Assembly (NCBI GenBank): GCA_900543085.1
Contig: UQQF01000006.1
Location: 9,794 to 73,793 of the forward strand
Length of the DNA stretch: 64,000 nucleotides
Origin: an uncultured Eubacteriales bacterium
Lineage (GTDB): Bacteria; Bacillota; Clostridia; Oscillospirales; Oscillospiraceae
Direction: 5' to 3'
Both the position numbers and the translations under genes were made by a program. Below are positions 58,908-64,000 of this stretch, piece after piece; position 1 is the stretch's first letter, and each line of letters opens with the position of its first letter. The notes under the pieces were generated by a model that saw only the letters and a program-made list of their open reading frames with translations, had not been told where the DNA came from and did not search any database.

Positions 58908-60125
58908 ATGGTAGCCGGACACCTGCAAGAAAAACGAGGATACTTCTATATCGTCCTCAACTATAAAGATTCAAACGGGAAGCGAAAATCCAAGTGGATA
59001 GCCACTTCCCTGCCCGTAAAAGGCAACAAGCGCAAGGCTGACGAGCTTTTGCAACAGGCGCGTATCGAGTTCAAGCCTGAAGCCGAGGAGCCGAAACCAG
59101 AAGTGCCGGCCGCGTCTATCCCGGTCACAGCCCTAACCGGCGACGTGCTGTTTGCAGACTTCATGCTCAGCTGGCTGGACGTTATCAAACGCTCCGTTTC
59201 ACCGGTGACGTTCTCGTCGTACTCGGGAATGGTAAAGAGCATTACCGTCCCTTATTTCAGGAAAACCGGAATAAGGCTCTCGGCCCTGAAGCCGCGCGAC
59301 ATACAGGCTTTTTATGACGAGAAAATAAAGACCGTCTCCGCGAACTCCGTCATACACTACCATGCCAACATACACAAGGCGCTGGATATGGCGGTGAAAC
59401 TGGAGCTGATTCCGAACAATCCTTCGGATCATGTCGAGCTGCCAAAGAAAGCCCGATTCGTCGGGAGCTTCTACAACAGCGACGAGCTGAACGAGCTTTT
59501 TGCCGCAGCAAAAGGCACGAAGCTGGAGCTTCCCGTATTGTTCGGAGCGTTTTACGGGCTGCGGCGAAGCGAGGTTGTCGGCCTTAAATGGGATGCGATA
59601 GACTTTGAAAACAACACCATCACCACTCGTCACACTGTGACGACCTGCCGCATCGACGGCAAAAAGGTGATGGTCGCCGCAGACAGGACGAAAAACAAGT
59701 CCAGCATGAGGACGCTGCCGCTGGTGCCGTTCTTCAAAGAGCGGCTGCTCTATCTTCGAGCGCAGCAGAGCAGACAGCGGAAACTGTGCGGCGGGAGTTA
59801 TTGCCGCGACTACCTATGCTATATCTGCGTAGATGAGATTGGGGTGCTGATAAAACCAGACTACATCTCGGCAGCGTTCCCTAAGCTGCTCGACAGGCAC
59901 GGTTTGCGGCGTATACGCTTCCACGATTTACGTCATAGCTGCGCCAGTCTGCTGCTCGCCCACGGTGTCCCGATGAAGCAGATACAAGAGTGGCTCGGCC
60001 ACAGCGATTTCTCGACCACGGCCAACATCTACTCGCATCTGGATTACACGGCGAAGCTCAACTCGGCCGAGACGCTTGTCAACAGCCTTGACTTCGTACC
60101 TGAGCCAAAGCCGCTGCCGGGATAA
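58908..60125 (+). CDS. int: Tyrosine recombinase / integrase
   Basis: ATG 58908 after GGAAGGAGG gives 405 residues. An arm-binding N-terminus (MVAGHLQEKRGYFYIVLNYK) and SAM-like core (FADFMLSWLDVIKRSVSPVT) precede the catalytic domain. The catalytic set is complete: Arg in AFYGLRRSEV, HDLRHS, and LGHSDFSTTANIYSH with Tyr. It stands 51 bases from a tRNA-Ser gene, its likely attachment site, and closes the right-hand element. Confidence 0.93.
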   Translation: MVAGHLQEKRGYFYIVLNYKDSNGKRKSKWIATSLPVKGNKRKADELLQQARIEFKPEAEEPKPEVPAASIPVTALTGDVLFADFMLSWLDVIKRSVSPVTFSSYSGMVKSITVPYFRKTGIRLSALKPRDIQAFYDEKIKTVSANSVIHYHANIHKALDMAVKLELIPNNPSDHVELPKKARFVGSFYNSDELNELFAAAKGTKLELPVLFGAFYGLRRSEVVGLKWDAIDFENNTITTRHTVTTCRIDGKKVMVAADRTKNKSSMRTLPLVPFFKERLLYLRAQQSRQRKLCGGSYCRDYLCYICVDEIGVLIKPDYISAAFPKLLDRHGLRRIRFHDLRHSCASLLLAHGVPMKQIQEWLGHSDFSTTANIYSHLDYTAKLNSAETLVNSLDFVPEPKPLPG

Positions 60126-60133
60126 CAGCGAAA

Positions 60134-60177
60134 AAAGGCGCTGTTTCGGCGAAAACATCGCACAAAACAGCGCCTTT
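60134..60177. terminator. Terminator between int and the tRNA gene
   Basis: AAAGGCGCTGTTT / AAACAGCGCCTTT (60134-60146, 60165-60177). On the leftward strand it is followed by a run of T, so it probably ends the tRNA transcript; it may also end int. Confidence 0.8.
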
Positions 60178-60267
60178 GGCGGAGCGGGTGGGATTTGAAC
60201 CCACGTGCCCTTTTACGGACAACCGCATTTCGAGTGCGGCTCGTTACGACCACTTCGATACCGCTCC
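60177..60267 (-). tRNA. tRNA-Ser (anticodon CGA)
   Basis: On the minus strand the sequence starts GGAGCGGTATCGAAGTGG and ends CCCACCCGCTCC-GCCA, with encoded CCA. Acceptor arms GGAGCGG / CCGCTCC pair fully. The anticodon stem is CCGCA / TGCGG with loop CTCGAAA (anticodon CGA), a long variable arm fits Ser, and the T arm is GTGGG-TTCAAAT-CCCAC. It is complete and probably functional. Confidence 0.95.
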
Positions 60268-60406
60268 GTGTATTAACTTTGTTCTCGTCTCTCGATTTTT
60301 GGAGAGACATTCAGGAGAGAAACGGTTCCCTCCGCTCCTCCGACGAACCCCGGAAGCATTGATTTTACTGGATTTTTTGACTGTGAGCTTCCTTTTGAAG
60401 CCGGTG

Positions 60407-60447
60407 ATTTCGAGTCAAGCTCGTTACGACCACTTCGATACCGCTCC
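60407..60447 (-). repeat. Truncated second copy of the tRNA-Ser 5' part
   Basis: 41 bases repeat 60227-60267 exactly 180 bp away, with three differences, all in the anticodon stem (CAA for GCG on the plus strand). After the anticodon loop the copy breaks off. It looks like the chromosomal tRNA 5' half left by integration. The 139 bp between the copies holds no gene. Confidence 0.85.
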
Positions 60448-60551
60448 ACAGTGGATTACATTATACCCGCACGGCAGGGAAAAATCAAGTGTTGTTTGGC
60501 CGTGGCGGCGGTGATATAATCCCTACATTATATATAATGGAGGGATGAAAC

Positions 60552-61325
60552 GTGAAGTGTTACCATGTGGACGCCTTTGCAGAGCGGGTTTTTGAGGGCA
60601 ACCCCGCCGCCGTGTGCGTCATGGACGAGTGGCTGCCGGACGAGCTGATGCAGTCCATTGCAATCGAGAACAACCTCTCCGAGACCGCCTTCACCGTGCG
60701 GGAGAACTGGCACTGGCGGCTGCGCTGGTTCACGCCCGGCGGGGAGATAGACCTGTGCGGCCACGCCACCCTCGGAACGGCCTACGTGCTGGCCAACTTT
60801 GTCGAGCCAGACACGGCGCGCTTCGTCTTCGACACGCTCAGCGGCGAGCTGGTCGTGGAGCGCCGCGGCGACATGTACGAGCTGGACTTCCCCGCCTACG
60901 ACATTCGCCCCGTCCCCGTCACCGTGGCGATGGAGCAGGCCATAGGCAAGCCGGTCAAGGCCGCGTGGATGGCCCGCGACCTGGTCTGCGAGCTTGAGAG
61001 CGAGGCCGACGTCAAGTCCGCCGAGGTCAATCAGCCGCTGGTGGAAAAGCTGGACGGCCTGCTGCTGCACATCACGGCGGCGGGCAGCGAGTACGACTGC
61101 GTCTCGCGCTCCTTTGCGCCCAAGCTCTCCGTGGCGGAAGACCCGGTCTGCGGCAGCGGCCACTGCCACATCGCGCCCATCTGGGCGGAGCGCCTGGGCA
61201 AGAGCACGCTGAGGGCGCGGCAGGCGTCCCGTCGCGGCGGAACGCTCATATGCACGGTGGGCGGCGGACGCTGCTCCCTGGCCGGCGGCGCGGTGCTGTA
61301 CTCCGTCGCGGAGCTGAATATATAA
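60552..61325 (+). CDS. phzF: PhzF-family isomerase/epimerase-like protein
   Basis: GTG 60552 after GGAGGGATGAAAC gives 257 residues. The PhzF fold is clear: YHVDAFAERVFEGNPAAVCV, then NNLSETAFTV (catalytic Glu), GGEIDLCGHATLGTAYVL and EDPVCGSGHCHIAPIWAERL. Most members are uncharacterised isomerases. It is the first ordinary chromosomal gene beyond the integrated element. Confidence 0.88.
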   Translation: MKCYHVDAFAERVFEGNPAAVCVMDEWLPDELMQSIAIENNLSETAFTVRENWHWRLRWFTPGGEIDLCGHATLGTAYVLANFVEPDTARFVFDTLSGELVVERRGDMYELDFPAYDIRPVPVTVAMEQAIGKPVKAAWMARDLVCELESEADVKSAEVNQPLVEKLDGLLLHITAAGSEYDCVSRSFAPKLSVAEDPVCGSGHCHIAPIWAERLGKSTLRARQASRRGGTLICTVGGGRCSLAGGAVLYSVAELNI

Positions 61326-61546
61326 ACGCTGTATACAATATATAGACGCCTTCTTCACAGGCTGCGCAAGCGGTTGATTTGCCCGCTTCACGCGGGTCGG
61401 GGTCATTAGATATGGCTTACGTTTAACCTTAAATTTACACTGCTTTTTACAAGAATTTTCGTTTTTGGGTGTTCCCTTTTGACAAAACACATAGTATAAT
61501 ATGTGCGTTAGGCTATACGCCGAAACTTACATAAAGGAGAATCGAT

Positions 61547-63736
61547 ATGAAAAAGCTGCTATCTGTTTTCCTGGCTCTCACTCTGGTGTTCGCCCTCTGC
61601 GGCGGCGCACTGGCTGCTGAGGAGACCACGGAAGATCTTGCAGGCCAGATCGTCATCCTGCACACCAACGACGTGCACGGAGCTATCGACGGTTACGCCA
61701 AGATTGCCGCCGTGAAAAGTGACTACGAGGCGCGCGGCGCCGACGTTCTGCTCTTCGACGCCGGCGACTACATCCAGGGCGACCCGACCGTCAGTGTCTC
61801 CCAGGGTGCTACCGCCATTGAGCTCATGAACCTCGCCGGCTACGACCTGGCTGGCATCGGCAACCACGAGTTCGACTATGGCTACGCTAACCTCATGACC
61901 ATCCTCGAGAACGCCGATTTCGAGGTTGTCTGCGCCAATGCTTTCCGCAATGGCTCCGCTGTCTTTGACGACAACGTCATCTTCACTCTGGAAGACGGCA
62001 CCACCATCGGTGTGTTCGGCCTTGCCACCCCCGAGACCGCTACCAAGGCCCACCCGGCCAAGCTCGACGGCGTCTCCTTCCTCGCCGGCGACGAGCTCTA
62101 TGACTGCGCTCAGGAGCAGGTAGACGCTCTTGAGGCCGAGAACGTCGACTACATAGTCTGCCTCGGCCACCTCGGCATCGACGCCGGCAGCGAGCCCAAC
62201 CGCTCCACTGACCTTCTCAAGAAGGTCGACGGCATCGACCTCTTCATCGACTCCCACAGCCACTCCACCCTCGCTGACATCCTCGCCGTGACCAATAACA
62301 CCGGCAAGGTCGGCGACACTGTTCTGACCTCCACCGGCACCAAGGCCGAGAATATCGGCGTCGTCACCATTGACCCCGAGGCCGGCACCATCACCGCCTC
62401 CAACGTTGCTCTCGAAGGCTACACCGGCTCCGTCAAGGCCGTTGCCGACTACGCCGCTGAGGTCAAGGCCGACATCGACGAGGAGTACGGCGAAGTCATC
62501 GGTAAGACCGAAGTCGCTCTCAACGGCGACCGCGCCCCCGGCAACCGTACCCAGGAGACCAACATGGGCGACCTCATCGCCGACGCCATCCTCTGGTACG
62601 CCCTCGAGCAGGGTGACCTGGGCGTTGACACCGACCACGTCGTCGCGCTGACCAACGGCGGCGGCATCCGTGCCGCTATCGCCGCCGGCAACATCACCAA
62701 GAAGGACGTCAACACCGTCCTGCCCTTCGGCAACACCGTCGCTTACGTGAACGTCAAGGGTTCCGTGCTGCTCGAGGCCCTCGAGGCTTCCACCTACTGC
62801 ACGCCCGACGAGGTTGGCGCTTTCCCGCAGGTTGCCGGCATTGAGTTCACCGTTGACACCACCAAGGCCTACGACCAGGGCGACCAGTACCCCGGCTCCA
62901 CCTACTACGGCCCCGACAGCATCAACCGCGTCACCATCAACTCCATCAACGGCAAGGACTTTGACCCCGACGCCAACTACGTCGTCGTCACCAACGACTT
63001 CCTCGCCGCCGGCGGTGACACCTACTATGCTTTCTCCATCGCCAACAACGTCGACACCGGCGTGGCCATGGATGAGGTCGTCATGCAGTACATCGCTGAG
63101 GAACTCGACGGCGTCGTGACCGCCGAGGATTACGGCGAGCCCCAGGGCCGCATCACTGTGCTCACTGCCGTGAGCGAGCTGCCGTTCACCGACGTCTCTG
63201 TCGACGCCTGGTTCTACGACGCCATCAAGGCCGCGTATGACGCCGAGCTGATGGACGGCGTGAGCGAGACCACCTTCGAGCCTGACACCGCCATGAACCG
63301 CGCCATGCTCGTGACCATGCTCTACCGTCTCGAGGGCAGCCCCGAGGTCACCACTAACGTCTCCGAAGTCTTCGCCGACTGCGCCGACGACGTCTGGTAC
63401 TCCGACGCTGTTGTCTGGGCCGCCGAGAACAACATAGTCTCCGGCCGCAGCGAGACCGAGTTCGCCCCCACCGCCACGATGACCCGCCAGGAGATGGCTG
63501 TCATCCTCTACAACTACAGCGTTCTCAAGGGCGCTGAGGCCGTCACCGAGCCGGCTCTTGAGTACGGCGACGCCGACGCCATCGCCGACTGGGCTGCCAA
63601 CGCCGTCACCTTCTGCACCGCCGAAGGCCTGATGAGCGGCGTGAGCGAGACCGAGTTCTCCCCCGCCGGCAGCGCCACCCGCGCCATGGGCGCCACCGTC
63701 CTCGTCCGCATGACCGAGACCGAGGCCGCCGCCTGA
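61547..63736 (+). CDS. Secreted 5'-nucleotidase-family metallophosphoesterase with SLH domains
   Basis: ATG 61547 after AAAGGAG. The 729-residue protein has a signal peptide (MKKLLSVFLALTLVFALCGG), then the metallophosphoesterase motifs VILHTNDVHGAIDGYAK, DAGDYIQGD, GNHEFDYG and DSHSH. The 5'-nucleotidase C-terminal domain (LTNGGGIRAAI, PFGNTVAYVNVKGS) follows. From residue 543 three SLH repeats (PFTDVSVDAWFYDAIKAAYD and two more) attach it to the cell wall. It probably releases phosphate and nucleosides from extracellular nucleotides. A terminator follows. Confidence 0.9.
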   Translation: MKKLLSVFLALTLVFALCGGALAAEETTEDLAGQIVILHTNDVHGAIDGYAKIAAVKSDYEARGADVLLFDAGDYIQGDPTVSVSQGATAIELMNLAGYDLAGIGNHEFDYGYANLMTILENADFEVVCANAFRNGSAVFDDNVIFTLEDGTTIGVFGLATPETATKAHPAKLDGVSFLAGDELYDCAQEQVDALEAENVDYIVCLGHLGIDAGSEPNRSTDLLKKVDGIDLFIDSHSHSTLADILAVTNNTGKVGDTVLTSTGTKAENIGVVTIDPEAGTITASNVALEGYTGSVKAVADYAAEVKADIDEEYGEVIGKTEVALNGDRAPGNRTQETNMGDLIADAILWYALEQGDLGVDTDHVVALTNGGGIRAAIAAGNITKKDVNTVLPFGNTVAYVNVKGSVLLEALEASTYCTPDEVGAFPQVAGIEFTVDTTKAYDQGDQYPGSTYYGPDSINRVTINSINGKDFDPDANYVVVTNDFLAAGGDTYYAFSIANNVDTGVAMDEVVMQYIAEELDGVVTAEDYGEPQGRITVLTAVSELPFTDVSVDAWFYDAIKAAYDAELMDGVSETTFEPDTAMNRAMLVTMLYRLEGSPEVTTNVSEVFADCADDVWYSDAVVWAAENNIVSGRSETEFAPTATMTRQEMAVILYNYSVLKGAEAVTEPALEYGDADAIADWAANAVTFCTAEGLMSGVSETEFSPAGSATRAMGATVLVRMTETEAAA

Positions 63737-63760
63737 TCGCGCAAGCCGATAATACGGAAA

Positions 63761-63785
63761 GCCGCCCCTCACGGGGCGGCTTTTT
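63761..63785 (+). terminator. Terminator of the 5'-nucleotidase gene
   Basis: GCCGCCCC / GGGGCGGC (63761-63768, 63773-63780) then TTTTT. Confidence 0.88.
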
Positions 63786-63802
63786 GCGGCGTATATAAAG
63801 CG

Positions 63803-63836
63803 AAAGCGCCGGATCAGAAACGATCCGGCGCTTTTT
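63803..63836. terminator. Bidirectional terminator before rplT
   Basis: AAAGCGCCGGATC / GATCCGGCGCTTT (63803-63815, 63822-63834), 6-base loop, T run on the plus strand. It probably ends the leftward ribosomal protein transcript. Confidence 0.8.
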
Positions 63837-63854
63837 TCGCCTTGTAAGTCCCGC

Positions 63855-64000
63855 TTACAGAGCCTTCTTGGCAGCCTCGCAGAGGGCGGTGAAGGCGGCG
63901 GGGTCGTGTATAGCGGTCTCGGAGAGCATCTTGCGGTTCATGTCGATGCCCGCGAGCTTGAGGCCGTGCATAAAGGTGGAGTAGTTCATGCCGTTGAGCT
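63855..64000 (-). CDS. rplT: Ribosomal protein L20, C-terminal part
   Basis: The minus strand encodes 47 codons to a TAA at 63855: [20 protein letters not shown], then [20 protein letters not shown] and EAAKKAL. This is the C-terminus of L20, a 23S rRNA-binding assembly protein, usually in an infC-rpmI-rplT operon. The rest lies outside the window. Confidence 0.88.
   Translation of the reverse strand, partial: LNGMNYSTFMHGLKLAGIDMNRKMLSETAIHDPAAFTALCEAAKKAL

Noticed and set aside
60268..60406. Second tRNA gene between the two tRNA-Ser 5' copies
   Set aside because: After the anticodon loop the outer copy has no variable arm, T arm or acceptor 3' strand.
61559..63772. Leftward open frame opposite the 5'-nucleotidase
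   Set aside because: Gly/Val-rich mirror of an SLH gene with no domain signal.

Overview
The window looks like DNA from a gut-type, fairly GC-rich member of the Clostridia, probably Oscillospirales. The signs are S-layer-homology (SLH) surface proteins, Gram-positive style ribosome sites, a BlaI/BlaR1-type system, clostridial conjugative-element genes (TnpV, TnpW, MobC, large serine recombinase) and an anaerobic flavoprotein and acyl-CoA gene set. The species cannot be named from the sequence. The window is a mosaic of mobile-element modules around a block of metabolic genes, with ordinary chromosome at the right end (phzF, a 5'-nucleotidase, rplT).

Bases 1-24,300 are a worn integrative conjugative element. 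In order: the end of a topoisomerase III gene; a VapBC toxin-antitoxin pair with a perfect operator palindrome; a giant methylase-helicase gene cut in two by a 1.6 kb two-gene cassette; a DUF3848/DUF3849 protein; MobC; a DUF2971 protein on the other strand; and a MOBP relaxase. Then come an IS110-family element, an XRE regulator, a BlaI/BlaR1-like pair with three operator copies, remnants of a second transposon ending in a broken serine recombinase, a small sigma-like gene, a conserved structured RNA, TnpW, a large serine recombinase and a second small resolvase-like protein. A dead type I cas3 remnant closes the region. TnpV is encoded inside the methylase-helicase gene in another frame.

Bases 24,500-44,200 are a coherent metabolic cluster. 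A GntP-type permease and a nitronate-monooxygenase-family (NPD) flavoprotein face left. Two different PucR/CdaR-type regulators flank the middle. A 13-gene operon runs right: CaiA-like acyl-CoA dehydrogenase, CaiC-like CoA ligase, FixA/FixB-type electron transfer flavoprotein, two more NPD proteins, a thioesterase, a GlcD-type FAD 2-hydroxyacid dehydrogenase with its own bifurcating-type EtfB/EtfA, two FMN split-barrel proteins and a CaiB-type CoA transferase. The inferred theme is import and CoA activation of an unsaturated or hydroxylated carboxylate, then flavin-based reduction, possibly driven by 2-hydroxyacid oxidation. An IS1182-family element has landed exactly at the operon terminator.

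Bases 46,000-48,800 hold an SLH/Ig-like surface protein preceded by a strong hairpin and a 14.5-copy CTGT repeat. Bases 48,900-60,300 are one end of a second integrative element. An XRE repressor and an ImmA protease head a leftward six-gene operon (immunity-like protein, Y-family DNA polymerase, membrane ferredoxin, YolD) and share a control region with a rightward operon (unknown protein, second ImmA-like protease, zinc ribbon). Downstream are a PemK/MazF toxin-like gene, a sigma-like gene, a second copy of the same structured RNA, excisionase and a tyrosine integrase next to a tRNA-Ser(CGA) gene. The tRNA 5' part is repeated 180 bp away.

The most striking unexplained signals are the roughly 310-nt RNA found twice, each time between a sigma-like gene and a recombination module of a different recombinase class, and the Cai/Fix/LDH-Etf/NPD cluster.
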